From assembly GCA_020073565.1 (NCBI GenBank), contig JAIQEY010000033.1, positions 1 through 64,000 of the forward strand: a DNA stretch of 64,000 nucleotides, written 5' to 3'. This document shows positions 19,629-29,749 of the stretch, in pieces. The translations under genes and the position numbers were made by a program. The notes under the pieces are model-generated. The model had not been told where the DNA came from. It did no database searches and saw only the letters and a program-made list of their open reading frames with translations. The number at the start of each line of letters is the position of its first letter. Positions within the stretch are counted from its first letter, which is position 1. Source of the DNA: Terriglobia bacterium (GTDB lineage: Bacteria; Acidobacteriota; Terriglobia; Terriglobales; Acidobacteriaceae).

Positions 19629-21182
19629 TCACGGCAGAATTGTTTGGTTTCGCGGGCCCGGGTTCCTTTTGTGCCAATCGGTCGCCTGTTCGTAGGCGAA
19701 CGCAACTTGCAGCAGCAAGCCTTCGCGCCACGGTGCGGCGGCTAGTTGCACGCCAATCGGCAGGCCATCTTTTGTGAAGCCGCACGGTACGGAGATCGCC
19801 GGGATTCCCCACACATTGAACGGGCGCGTGTTCCTCAACATGATCAGCTCGTGCGGGCGGAGCTGTTCTGGATGCTCGCTGAGTTCTTTGATGTCCGGCG
19901 GCGGGATGGGCACGGTCGGTGTGATCAAAACGTCGACTTCGTCGAATATTTTGCGGATTGCATGACGGCTGGCCTGGAGGTCGCGGCTGGCACGCAATGC
20001 ATCGGCGGCGGAAACGCTCTCGCCCGATTTGATGCGAGCAAGCGTGGCTGGTTGGTAGAGTTCGGGCGAGCGAGCTACGAGCGGCTGGTGAAAGGCGTAG
20101 GCTTCGGCACTCGCCAGCGTGCGGTCAGTTGAGACGTCGAGCTTCACATCGTCGCGGATCTCGGCGTGGAGCTCGCGGAAGACCTGGATCGCCTTTTCGA
20201 TGGCGTGGGCGATTTCTGGGTTTAGTTCGTCGAAGAAGAACCCCTGTGGCACTCCGATGCGCAGCTTGATCGGAGGCTGGTCGATACGCGAGCTGAAGTC
20301 GGGTACCGGCGCGTCCACACTGGCCGGATCGCCCCCATCGTAGCCGGCGAGCACTTGCAGCATCAGCGCCGCGTCATACACGGAGTTAGTGATCGGGCCG
20401 ATGTGATCGTACGACCACGACAGCGGCACTACTCCTCGGGCGCTCACACGTCCGTAGGCTGGCTTGAGCCCAACCACGCCACAATACGCAGCGGGCAAAC
20501 GGATGGACCCGGCCGTGTCGGTGCCGATCGCCGCAAAGCCAAGTCCGGCGGTCACGCTTGCGGCCGAACCTCCAGAAGAGCCACCGGTAAGGCGCGAGAC
20601 ATCCCATGGGTTGTGCACCTCTCCGAAGAAGCTGATTAACGAACTGCCGCCGTAGGCGAACTCGTGCAGATTCTGTTTTCCGAGAATGATGGCTCCGGCA
20701 GCGCGCAGGCGACGGACGACTTCGGCGTCTTCGGTGGGAATGCGGTCTTTGTATTGGGCACTGGCGGCGGTGGTGCGCGTGCCGGCAGTGTCGAGAATGT
20801 CTTTGAGTCCGATGGGGATGCCGTGGAGCGGGCCGCGGTAGTTGCCGCGCTGGATTTCCTGCTCGGCGCGGCGGGCGTCGTCGAGAGCGGAGTCGGCGAG
20901 GACGGTGATGAAGGCGTTAAGTCTCGGGTTGAGATTTTCGATGCGTGCCAGGCAGTCGCGGGTAAGTTCGACAGGAGAGATGGCGCGGTCGTGAACTTGC
21001 CGGCTGAGTTGCTGAATCGTGGGTCGCACGTGATCCTCGACAGATCGAAGAGATTTTACAGGTTGCGGGAGCAATTCATTGCTTCCGAGAGCGATCAGAG
21101 CGGGATTCGCCAGCACTGGACTGAAGGCGAGACTGCGCAGAAATTGTCGACGACTTTCCGACGTTGGCTGCTTACCTTGCAT
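19629..21182 (-). CDS. Amidase (amidase signature family), probable Tat signal
   Basis: GGSSGGSAASVTAGLGFAAIGTDTAGSIRLPAAYCGVVGLKP; SRRQFLRSL. Confidence 0.93.
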   Translation of the reverse strand: MQGKQPTSESRRQFLRSLAFSPVLANPALIALGSNELLPQPVKSLRSVEDHVRPTIQQLSRQVHDRAISPVELTRDCLARIENLNPRLNAFITVLADSALDDARRAEQEIQRGNYRGPLHGIPIGLKDILDTAGTRTTAASAQYKDRIPTEDAEVVRRLRAAGAIILGKQNLHEFAYGGSSLISFFGEVHNPWDVSRLTGGSSGGSAASVTAGLGFAAIGTDTAGSIRLPAAYCGVVGLKPAYGRVSARGVVPLSWSYDHIGPITNSVYDAALMLQVLAGYDGGDPASVDAPVPDFSSRIDQPPIKLRIGVPQGFFFDELNPEIAHAIEKAIQVFRELHAEIRDDVKLDVSTDRTLASAEAYAFHQPLVARSPELYQPATLARIKSGESVSAADALRASRDLQASRHAIRKIFDEVDVLITPTVPIPPPDIKELSEHPEQLRPHELIMLRNTRPFNVWGIPAISVPCGFTKDGLPIGVQLAAAPWREGLLLQVAFAYEQATDWHKRNPGPRNQTILP

Positions 21183-22509
21183 TGGCGACCGCACACGCGG
21201 CCCGCTTCGCGAACCACTTCACCACAAAATACATAACCGGACCGACGGCCAGCGTCAACAGACCCCCGAGCAAGGCAATCGGGCTGTAGCGCAAGGCCAC
21301 GTAGGTCATGGCGATCGGCATGGCGATGACATAGACGAGTCCGAGGTTGCTGCCGGGGATTTTGAACGCGCGCGGAAGCAGCGGGTGTTTGCGGCGCATG
21401 CCCCAGGCCGAGAGCACGGTCATTACCGTCGTCGCGGCGCGCAGCCAGATATAGATGCTGATCAACTGGCCGAGGGTGTACCGGGCGAGCACGGCGTAAA
21501 AGGCGGCCGAGATCAGAATGGCGATCCACGGAGTGCCGTAGCGCGGATGCTTGCGGGTCAGAAAAGGCGGGAGGTAGCCATCTTCCGCGAGCGCGAAGGG
21601 CATGCGTGTGGTGGTGAGCACGGTGCTGTTCAGCAGCGCGACGCTGCCGACCACGGCGGCGGCGGTCATCAGGTTGCCGAGCCACGGGCCGCCGATGAGT
21701 TGTGCGGCGTTGGAGAAGTATCCGTCCTTCCAGTTCTGCCAGTCGCCAAGCGCCGCCAAGGCAGCGAAGGTCGGCAGGAAGTAGGCTGCCATCGAAAGCG
21801 GCACCACGAGCGCCAGGGCGCGGGGATAAGTGCGCTGTGGATTCTCGACCTCCTCGGCGACGGTTGAAAGCTGTTCATATCCTGAGTAGAGCCAGAGGCC
21901 GAGCGCCAGGCCGACTCCGAATACTCTCGAGAAAGGCTGGTTAGGCGGGACCAGCGGCACGAACGGGTTGTGATGCCATTTGGCGAGGCCAAGAACGATC
22001 ATGGCGATCACGGGGATGAAGATAAAGATCTCGAAGATCGTGGCGGCCCTTCCGACCATCTGGATGCCGCGGATGTTCAGCCAGGTGATGAGCGCGATGA
22101 GGAGAAACGAAACTAGCCAGTGCTTCCAGCCGACGATCTGCGGGAAGTAATAGCTCAGGTAGTCGGCGAAGAGCACAGCGTAGGAGCCGCCGAGGAGAAA
22201 GGAGGCGGACCAGTTCCACCATCCGGCAAGGAATCCCCAGAAGTCGCCAAAGGCGGCGCGGCTCCAGCGGTAGAAGCCGCCCTCGACAGGCATGGCGGTG
22301 GTGAGTTCGGCGGAAACGAGTGAGACCGGGATGCACCAGAAAAACGGGATGAGCAGGTGGTAGAGCAGGGTCATGCCGGGGCCGCTTGTGATCACCATCG
22401 TTTCCAGGCCGAAGGGGCCTCCGGTGGTGTAGGAGAACATGACGAAGACAAAGTAGAAGAGGCTGGCTTTGCGGAGTGTGGAGGGGGCGGGCGTGTGGGT
22501 GGAGGTCAA
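21172..22509 (-). CDS. APC family amino acid permease
   Basis: About 12 TM segments, FVMFSYTTGGPFGLETMV, MPVEGGFYRWSRAAFGDFWGF. Confidence 0.9.
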   Translation of the reverse strand: MTSTHTPAPSTLRKASLFYFVFVMFSYTTGGPFGLETMVITSGPGMTLLYHLLIPFFWCIPVSLVSAELTTAMPVEGGFYRWSRAAFGDFWGFLAGWWNWSASFLLGGSYAVLFADYLSYYFPQIVGWKHWLVSFLLIALITWLNIRGIQMVGRAATIFEIFIFIPVIAMIVLGLAKWHHNPFVPLVPPNQPFSRVFGVGLALGLWLYSGYEQLSTVAEEVENPQRTYPRALALVVPLSMAAYFLPTFAALAALGDWQNWKDGYFSNAAQLIGGPWLGNLMTAAAVVGSVALLNSTVLTTTRMPFALAEDGYLPPFLTRKHPRYGTPWIAILISAAFYAVLARYTLGQLISIYIWLRAATTVMTVLSAWGMRRKHPLLPRAFKIPGSNLGLVYVIAMPIAMTYVALRYSPIALLGGLLTLAVGPVMYFVVKWFAKRAACAVANAR

Positions 22510-22618
22510 GAGAATTGAGTTGGTTTCTCAGTTGCTGGTTTCGTGGTTTGCTAGTCTCCGGTCATATCGCATCGATTTTCTGAAAACGAGAAACTAGAAA
22601 CCACAAACTCCACTTCTT

Positions 22619-23407
22619 TTACCTCAACGACTTCGACAACAGCCACGGCACCAGCTCTGGCTCGGCGTAAGCCTTGTCCCACGAGTTGTGATTGACGCCG
22701 GGATATTCGGTGTACTTGTACTCCGCCCCCGCAGCCTTGAGTGCCTCAGCCATGTGGCGCGACTCCTCGACGGGCACGGCCTGATCAGCGTCGCCATGGA
22801 ATATCCACACCGGTGTTTTGCCGACGAGGCGGGCAACTTCGGCATACGGGTCGGCCGCTTTCGCGTCATCGGCGAGTTTCACTTTCAGCTGAGGCCAGTC
22901 TTTCTGTGGACGCACGCCCGAGCAAATCGGCACGAGGGCGGCGAAGCGTCCGGGATAGGTAGCGGCGATTTCCCAGGTGCCGAATCCGCCCATGGAGAGG
23001 CCGGTCAGGTAGACATGCTTGCGGTCGCCGTGGAATTCCTTGATCGAGGCATCCAGCGCGGCTAGGGCCTGCGCCCGCATGTCGGACTCGCCCCAGATTT
23101 TACCCTTGCTACACTGCGGCATGACCACGATGAAGGGGAACCTCGACGCATCCAGCCGGATGGCGTGCCCAATCCCCACGTCGGTCTGGAGCAAGCCATC
23201 GGAGCCACGTTCGCCGGCTCCGTGGAGAAAGAGGATGACGGGCCAGGATTTCTTCGACCGAAAATCTGCTGGAACGTAGACCTGATAGCGATAGCTCGCG
23301 GGGGAAATGCTCACCGTGCGGTCGAGGAACCCGGTTTGCACGCGAGCCATCGCGGAGACAGCGCAGAGGATCAGGAGCAATGCGAATGCGGAGGTTCGTC
23401 TTGCCAT
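22619..23407 (-). CDS. Secreted prolyl oligopeptidase/esterase-type alpha/beta hydrolase
   Basis: LFLHGAGERG, GLSMGGFGTW nucleophile elbow, GDADQAVP. Confidence 0.88.
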   Translation of the reverse strand: MARRTSAFALLLILCAVSAMARVQTGFLDRTVSISPASYRYQVYVPADFRSKKSWPVILFLHGAGERGSDGLLQTDVGIGHAIRLDASRFPFIVVMPQCSKGKIWGESDMRAQALAALDASIKEFHGDRKHVYLTGLSMGGFGTWEIAATYPGRFAALVPICSGVRPQKDWPQLKVKLADDAKAADPYAEVARLVGKTPVWIFHGDADQAVPVEESRHMAEALKAAGAEYKYTEYPGVNHNSWDKAYAEPELVPWLLSKSLR

Positions 23408-23448
23408 GGTTGGATAGTGTACAGGAATCCAGGGAACGATTTGGTCGA

Positions 23449-23904
23449 TCAGTCACGCGATGCGGAAGGACTGCGCCGCTGATTGCAGTGCGTGACCACC
23501 GTGTCGAGAGCGTCTTTCACGAGAAAGGTGACTGCTTCTTGAATGACGCTTTCGGGTTGTTCGGTCGACTCGCCCACGCATTCCAATGTCATGCGCACGC
23601 GCGTGCCGCCCTCGAGATCGGGACCGAAGGTGACATGCTGTTCGGCGGTGACGCCCAGGGCGTGGTTGAGCAAGGTGATCGCACGTGGTGGACTCACGGC
23701 ATTCACCACGGCGGAAATTGTTGTCTTGACGGGTTTGACCACGACGTAGCGCAGGCGGCTGCCGACCTCCCAGGGCTTGCCTTCGACGAACAGAGCTTCG
23801 TCGTAAATTCCGCGATGAAGCAGGCGATTGAGGTCTTGGAAGGCGAGAAAGGCTGCATCGACCGACACGGGGACACTAACCGAATAGTCGAAACGCGGCA
23901 ACAT
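23449..23904 (-). CDS. SRPBCC-like protein
   Basis: FDYSVSVPVSVDAAFLAFQDL..., beta-rich START-like pattern. Confidence 0.55.
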   Translation of the reverse strand: MLPRFDYSVSVPVSVDAAFLAFQDLNRLLHRGIYDEALFVEGKPWEVGSRLRYVVVKPVKTTISAVVNAVSPPRAITLLNHALGVTAEQHVTFGPDLEGGTRVRMTLECVGESTEQPESVIQEAVTFLVKDALDTVVTHCNQRRSPSASRD

Positions 23905-23931
23905 GGGCCCACACCCCAGGAATGAGCGCGA

Positions 23932-24464
23932 TTATGCTCCGATCTTCTCCGGAACACAAGAAAATAGGCCGCCGCTACCGGGCAGTTGTGCACTTTCGAG
24001 TTCGAGCAGCTTGCGTTTAATGTCGAGTCCGCCGCCGTAGCCGCAGAGCGAGCCGTCAGCGGCGATCACGCGATGACACGGAACCACGATCGCAACCGGA
24101 TTTCGGTTGTTCGACATGCCGACCGCTCGAAATGCGTTGGCATGGCCGATGGCCCGAGCCAGATCGCGGTAGCTGCGGGTCTCGCCATAAGGGATGTCGA
24201 GCAGCGCGCGCCAGCACTTGAGCTGAAATTCGGTGCCACGGAGATCGAGAGGAATGGAAAACTCGCGGCGCTGGCCCGCAAAATATTCGTTGAGCTGGTC
24301 AAGGTAGGGTCTTAGAAGTTCTCTCGATTCCTTGAGCTGAGTTGTCTTCGGATTGAGCTTCAACGCGTGAGCTTCAAATTCGAGGCGTACGAGCCCCTTC
24401 GGGGAAGCAGCGAGGAAGAGTGGGCCGACCGGCGAAGAGGTGCGGAAGCAGAACAGAGTTTCCA
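23932..24464 (-). CDS. ogt: Methylated-DNA--protein-cysteine methyltransferase
   Basis: VVPCHRVIAADGSLCGYGGGLDIKRKLLELE. Confidence 0.94.
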
Positions 24465-24569
24465 TGACGCGCTGGAAGCATAGCACGGAACTGGGCTGAC
24501 TCTGGCGCCGACAGGACATTCGTCACCGCTCGCACTTAGCCTGCCGCGACGGCAAACGATTCTTGAAAA

Positions 24570-24599
24570 TAAGAAAGCCTCCCGTTTTGCAGGAGGCTT
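24570..24599 (-). terminator. Rho-independent terminator downstream of OmpA-family gene
   Basis: AAAGCCTCCTGCAAAACGGGAGGCTTTCTTATTTT on minus strand. Confidence 0.8.
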
Positions 24600-24627
24600 T
24601 CGGTTGTCCCTAAAGGGAGGCGAACAG

Positions 24628-25488
24628 TTATTTCGGCTGTTCGGTAGTCGTCGCCGGTGTTGAGCCGGTCGAAGCGAGCTGCTCCAGATTGTTTTTCAGG
24701 AGGCTGACTTCAACGCGGCCGCCAGTGATGCGCTTCGGCTTCGCCTCGCCGGTCGTCGCCGGAGTCGGGGCATTGCCCATGCCCACCAGATAAATCCGGT
24801 AGACGGGGATGTCGTGGTTCAGAACGAGGTAGCGCACGACCGACTCGGCCATCTTCTGCGAGTTGGCGATCGCGACCTGTCCGTGCCCGGAAGAAAAGCC
24901 CTGCACTTCGACTACGTAGCCGTGCTGGCTCTTGAGCGGCGTGGCCATCTCGTCCAGCGCCGCCTTGGCGTTCTTGCTCAGCACGGTCTGTCCGGATTTG
25001 AAGAGAATTTCGGTTTGGGTGGTGGGCTGGTACTGGTCGATGTTGGTGACCACCTTCTCGACATTGTTCAGCCGGTTGTGCGCCTGATCGGCGGTCTGCT
25101 GAGCAGCCTGCGCCTTATTGCCAGCTTCGATGGCATGCTGATCCGCTTCGTTGGCCCGGTTGGATGCAAGCTGGATTCCCTGCTGCGCGCGGGCATCGGT
25201 GTCCTTGATCGACTTGGTGTTGGACGCGGTGAGCTCATCGAGCTCATTGATGCGGTCGCGGATCGGCGAGGTCTGGCGCTGTACGTATTTCTTGCGGGCG
25301 AACGGATTCAGGTGTCCCCAGAAGCCTTCGTGCGTGTCGGGCTGCAAGGCTGGTTTGCCGGTCGCGTTGGCGCTCGCCTGTGCCTCAGGCTGGGCCGGAG
25401 AAGTCTGGGATGTGGAAGTCTGCTGCGCGATGGCCGGCAGGGCCAGGACTACGGCGAGCAGCAGAGCGAAGATGGTGCGGTTTTTCAT
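24628..25488 (-). CDS. OmpA family protein
   Basis: Signal peptide MKNRTIFALLLAVVLALPAIAQQ; OmpA-like VEVQGFSSGHG...NQKMAESVVRYL. Confidence 0.85.
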   Translation of the reverse strand: MKNRTIFALLLAVVLALPAIAQQTSTSQTSPAQPEAQASANATGKPALQPDTHEGFWGHLNPFARKKYVQRQTSPIRDRINELDELTASNTKSIKDTDARAQQGIQLASNRANEADQHAIEAGNKAQAAQQTADQAHNRLNNVEKVVTNIDQYQPTTQTEILFKSGQTVLSKNAKAALDEMATPLKSQHGYVVEVQGFSSGHGQVAIANSQKMAESVVRYLVLNHDIPVYRIYLVGMGNAPTPATTGEAKPKRITGGRVEVSLLKNNLEQLASTGSTPATTTEQPK

Positions 25489-25819
25489 TTTGAACTTCCT
25501 CCAAGTGGGAGTGGGAGCTCCCCTCTGCGCGCTTTTCGCGCGGTTTTGATTGCGTCGATTTACGTCAGAAACCGTAAACTCGGAAGGCAAACGCGACGCT
25601 TCCGGATGCCTCATATAAGTAAGCCCGATCAAAGGCCTGCCATTCTACTAACAGGTTGCATGCCAAATGCCCGGATGCCAGGGGCAGACTGCAAGTGCTT
25701 TATTTTCAGATGTATTGTAACTTATCGCACGGGCAGGGTACAGCTCCGACGGCGGTAATTTTGGCTGGAACTGATATAAAAACTGCGTGCAGGGACGTCT
25801 GCCCGGGGAGTGAAACAAA

Positions 25820-27268
25820 TTGAAAAGGACTGATTTCAGACCTGTGTTATGCGGGGCCGTGCTTTTTCTTCTCAATGCGGTGGCGTGTGCTGCCGCACAG
25901 GCGGATTCGCCAGCGCTGGCCTCGGCGCGTCTTTCAGCGGAACACATGCAGGAGTACTCGAGTCTAGCGGTAGATTGGATGCAGCAGTATCTGCGCCTCG
26001 ACACTACCAATCCACCCGGCAATGAGATGCGGGCCGCGCAATTCTTCAAAATGATCCTAGATGCGGAAGGAATCGAGAACCAGGTTTTCGAATATGCGCC
26101 GGGCCGGGCCGATCTGTGGGCGGTGCTGCCGCACAGGGCCGCTCCGACGAAGCGGCCGATCATCCTGCTGAATCACATGGACGTGGTCACCAGCGACCCA
26201 ACGCACTGGACCGTGCCTCCCTTCAGCGGCAAGGTTGTGAATGGATCGATGTATGGCCGGGGCGCGCAGGACATGAAGGAAGAAGGTCTGGCGCAGCTGG
26301 TTGTGATGATCATGCTGAAGCGCGAGAGAGTCGCCCTCGACCGCGACGTCATTTTTCTCGCGGTCGCTGACGAAGAAGCCGCCGGCACGGGTACAGACTG
26401 GTTTATCGCCAACCAGCGCGCACGGTTGCGCGATGCCGAGTTTCTGATCAACGAGGGTGGCGAGAATCTGCTGCAGAACGGCCAGGTGCGTTACGTGGGC
26501 GTGGACGTGGGCGAAAAGTCTCCCCTCTGGCTGCACATCACGGCGCATGGACGGCCGGGACACGGATCGCGTCCCATTCCGGATTCAGCGCCGAACCGGC
26601 TAGTGCGCGCCTTGAACCGGCTGATCCAGTACCAGTCGCCCCTGCGCGTGTTGCCGGTGGTGGATGAATTCTTCAAGGCCATGGCGCCTTACGAACCGCC
26701 GGAGCGGGCGCGGATGTTTTCCGATATCCGGAAGGCGATCCTGGACAAGAGCGTGCAGCAGCAGGTCACCGCCGACGAATCGATCAACTTCCTGCTGCGC
26801 GACACGATTACCGTGACCATGCTGGGGGGATCGCAGCAGACCAACGTGATTCCGCCGGAAGCGTGGGCGAATGTCGATGTGCGACTGCTGCCGGGAGCGG
26901 ACCCGAAGGAATTTCTAGAAACGATCCGCAGGGTCGTGAACGATCCGAATGTGACGGTCGAACCTGAGAGCGCGGAATTTCGCGTGGCGAATTCGTCTCC
27001 AACCGATACGGCGCTGTACAGCGCGATTCGCGAGGTAATGCGGGCCTATTTCGGGGAGGTTCCAGTCGCGCCGCGAATCACCAGCGGCTACACCGAGAAT
27101 CAGCGCTATCGCCCACTCGGCATTCACGCCTACGGATATAGCCCTTATGCAGCGACCGAAGAAGAAGGTTCAACCGAACATGGCAACGACGAGCGCGTGC
27201 GCGTGGAAGAAGTGCGGCGTGCGCCGAGGATACTGTATGACGTGGTAACGCGTGTGGCCGCGCATTAG
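25820..27268 (+). CDS. M20 family metallopeptidase (TTG start)
   Basis: LLNHMDVV, YGRGAQDMKEEGLAQL, VADEEAAG, INEGGE. Confidence 0.92.
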   Translation: MKRTDFRPVLCGAVLFLLNAVACAAAQADSPALASARLSAEHMQEYSSLAVDWMQQYLRLDTTNPPGNEMRAAQFFKMILDAEGIENQVFEYAPGRADLWAVLPHRAAPTKRPIILLNHMDVVTSDPTHWTVPPFSGKVVNGSMYGRGAQDMKEEGLAQLVVMIMLKRERVALDRDVIFLAVADEEAAGTGTDWFIANQRARLRDAEFLINEGGENLLQNGQVRYVGVDVGEKSPLWLHITAHGRPGHGSRPIPDSAPNRLVRALNRLIQYQSPLRVLPVVDEFFKAMAPYEPPERARMFSDIRKAILDKSVQQQVTADESINFLLRDTITVTMLGGSQQTNVIPPEAWANVDVRLLPGADPKEFLETIRRVVNDPNVTVEPESAEFRVANSSPTDTALYSAIREVMRAYFGEVPVAPRITSGYTENQRYRPLGIHAYGYSPYAATEEEGSTEHGNDERVRVEEVRRAPRILYDVVTRVAAH

Positions 27269-27352
27269 GAATCAGCGGGCAACGCCTTTCGTGAATTGTT
27301 AAACCCCGGATGCTCAGAGCATCTTCTACCTGCCGTCGATCATCAAGTAAGC

Positions 27353-28471
27353 ATGACACGTTACATGGCTGCGCTCCTTCCGTTTCTGCTGACATTGTTT
27401 AGCCGAGCCGAGAAGACTCCCTTCGATCTAAAGCAACTGAAACTGCCCGAGGGCTTCCACATTGCGGCGTTCGCGCAGGTGGATGGACCCCGCATGATGT
27501 TCTTCAGTCCCGGTGGCACGCTGCTGGTGAGCGAATCGGGCGAGGGCAAGGTCGAGGCGCTGCCCGACGCGAAACACACTGGCAAAGCTGAGCGCGCCGT
27601 GACGGTTCTCGAGGGCCTGAATGAGCCGCATGGGCTCGCGTTCTTCGAGGGCAAGCTGTACGTGGCCGAGAATGACAAGGTTCGCCGTTATGACTGGGAC
27701 GAAGCGAACCTGCGGGCGACAAATCCGAAGGCCATTGCCAATTTGCCGGGGAGCGGCGGACACTCGACACGCAGCCTCGTATTTCGCGGCAACAAGATGT
27801 ACGTCTCGGCCGGATCGAGTTGCAACGTCTGCATCGAAAAAGATCCCCGGCGGGCGGCAGTGATGGAGTTCAACCCGGACGGCAGCGGGCAGAGGATCTT
27901 TGCCAAGGGCCTGCGCAATGCGGTCGGGCTGGCCGTGAATCCGAAGACGGACACGGTGTGGGTCACGGTGAACGGACGCGACTGGCTGGGAGATGACCTG
28001 CCGCCGGAGGTGATCGTCGATCTCGGAAAGAACGGCGGCGATGGAGGCTGGCCGTATTGCTATGGCGACCGAGTTCCCGACCCAAATTTCACCAAGCCCG
28101 GGGATAACCGCTGCCAGAGCGTCATCCCGCCGAAGGTCCAGATGCAGGCGCACTCGGCTCCGTTGGGGCTCGCCTTTTATGAGGGCACAATGTTCCCTCC
28201 GGAGTATCGCAACAATGTCTTCGTGGCACTTCACGGGTCGTGGAACCGCAACGTGCCGACGGGATACAAAGTTGTGCGCGTGAAGCTCGACGAACAACGT
28301 CAGCCACAGGGCGGCGCGGAAGACTTCATCACCGGATGGCTCGCCCCCGGCGAGATGAAGAAGGGGCGCTGGATGGGGCGTCCGGTAGGAATTGTCTTTG
28401 GCGGTGATGGATCGATGTACTTGAGTGACGATTCGGGCGGGGTGATTTACCGGGTAACGTACCAAAAGTAG
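27353..28471 (+). CDS. PQQ-dependent sugar (sorbosone-type) dehydrogenase
   Basis: KLPEGFHIAAFAQVDGPRMMFFSPGGTLLVSE, beta-propeller, FVALHGSWNR. Confidence 0.87.
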   Translation: MTRYMAALLPFLLTLFSRAEKTPFDLKQLKLPEGFHIAAFAQVDGPRMMFFSPGGTLLVSESGEGKVEALPDAKHTGKAERAVTVLEGLNEPHGLAFFEGKLYVAENDKVRRYDWDEANLRATNPKAIANLPGSGGHSTRSLVFRGNKMYVSAGSSCNVCIEKDPRRAAVMEFNPDGSGQRIFAKGLRNAVGLAVNPKTDTVWVTVNGRDWLGDDLPPEVIVDLGKNGGDGGWPYCYGDRVPDPNFTKPGDNRCQSVIPPKVQMQAHSAPLGLAFYEGTMFPPEYRNNVFVALHGSWNRNVPTGYKVVRVKLDEQRQPQGGAEDFITGWLAPGEMKKGRWMGRPVGIVFGGDGSMYLSDDSGGVIYRVTYQK

Positions 28472-28484
28472 CCTACCGCGGCGA

Positions 28485-28512
28485 AGGAAGGGCGAGGGCG
28501 CCCGTCGCTCCA
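28485..28512. repeat. Family C palindrome
   Basis: GGAAGGGCGAGGGCGCCCGTCGCTCC. Confidence 0.8.
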
Positions 28513-28522
28513 TTCGGAACCT

Positions 28523-29638
28523 TCACTCCCCGCAATACTTCTCATACTGCTGGTAGATGAACGGGTCGGTCATACCGGCGATGTAGTCGCAGATCACGCG
28601 CGGCAGCGGCTCTTGCACGGATTTTTCGCGGTAGTTGCGGGGCAGGTCGTCGGGTTCCTCCATCCAGTGCGCGAAGAGTTCTCCGATGATGCGCTCGGCG
28701 TCTTCTTTCTCGCCTTCGAGTGCGGGGCTGAAATAGAGATTCTCGTAGAGGAAATCCTTGAACTGGCGCCGCTCTTGTTCAACCTCCACGCTGAAGGCGG
28801 CGAGCCGCTCAGGATGCTGGCGAATGTCGTCCAGGGTGTAAACGTCTGCCTGCTTGAGACGATGCTTTGTGTTGGTGATTAGGTCGCCCACCAGGCGGTC
28901 GAACACGCGCTTTAGCGTCTCGTTGAATTGCAGCTTCTCGGCGGCGCTGGAATAGAGTGCGCGAACTTCCCCATAGCAGCGGTCAAAGATCGCCACGCCG
29001 GCTGCAATCTGCTCGATGGTCAGCAGGTGCGCCTCGCAACCATCGTCTAAGTCGGCCGTGTTGTAGGCGATCTCGTCGGCCAGGTCGATAAGCTGCGCTT
29101 CCAGCGGCGGCCGCTGGTCCAAAACGTATTCGGCGAGTTCGGGATGGTCTTTGGGAGCGTAGTCGTGCGAGTGCTTGATGATTCCCTCGCGGACTTCGAA
29201 TGTCAGATTGAGCCCGCGAAACGAAGCGTAGCGAAGTTCGAAGTCTTCGACGATGCGAAGCGCGTGCAGGTTGTGATCAAAGGACAATCCGTGGAGGCGC
29301 ATGGCAGCGTCGAGCGCCTTCTCTCCCGCGTGGCCGAAGGGAGGATGTCCGATGTCGTGCACCAGAGCCAGCGCTTCGACCAGGTCGCTATTCAATCCCA
29401 GCTGGGCGGCGATGGTGCGCGAGATTTGGGCGACTTCGATGGTGTGGGTCAGGCGGTTGCGGAAGTGATCGGAATAGCGGCGGGTGAACACCTGGGTCTT
29501 AGCTTCGAGGCGCCGGAAGGCGCGGGCGTGGACGACTCGGTCGCGGTCACGCTGAAAGTCGTTGCGGTAGGGATGCGGGGGCTCGGGATAGCGGCGTCCG
29601 CGGGAGTCTTCTACGCGCACCGCATAGTCGGCGAGCAT
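28523..29638 (-). CDS. dgt: Deoxyguanosinetriphosphate triphosphohydrolase (HD family)
   Basis: YRNDFQRDRDRVVHARAFRRLEAKTQVF, LVHDIGHPPFGHAGE. Confidence 0.93.
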   Translation of the reverse strand: MLADYAVRVEDSRGRRYPEPPHPYRNDFQRDRDRVVHARAFRRLEAKTQVFTRRYSDHFRNRLTHTIEVAQISRTIAAQLGLNSDLVEALALVHDIGHPPFGHAGEKALDAAMRLHGLSFDHNLHALRIVEDFELRYASFRGLNLTFEVREGIIKHSHDYAPKDHPELAEYVLDQRPPLEAQLIDLADEIAYNTADLDDGCEAHLLTIEQIAAGVAIFDRCYGEVRALYSSAAEKLQFNETLKRVFDRLVGDLITNTKHRLKQADVYTLDDIRQHPERLAAFSVEVEQERRQFKDFLYENLYFSPALEGEKEDAERIIGELFAHWMEEPDDLPRNYREKSVQEPLPRVICDYIAGMTDPFIYQQYEKYCGE

Positions 29639-29706
29639 GAGAAAAGTCTAGCATTGTTGAATTTTGATTGTTGAGGGGCGGACTGAGAGCAGGAACTCCG
29701 CAGACG

Positions 29707-29735
29707 GCTCGACGGGCGAGCGCGCCCGTCGCTCC
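29707..29735. repeat. Family C palindrome
   Basis: GCTCGACGGGCGAGCGCGCCCGTCGCTCC. Confidence 0.8.
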
Positions 29736-29749
29736 ATCACGTTCATCTA

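Noticed and set aside
19543-19812. ORF 19543-19812 (-) as a gene next to the GIY-YIG locus
   Set aside because: It overlaps the amidase gene out of frame and runs through the repeat.
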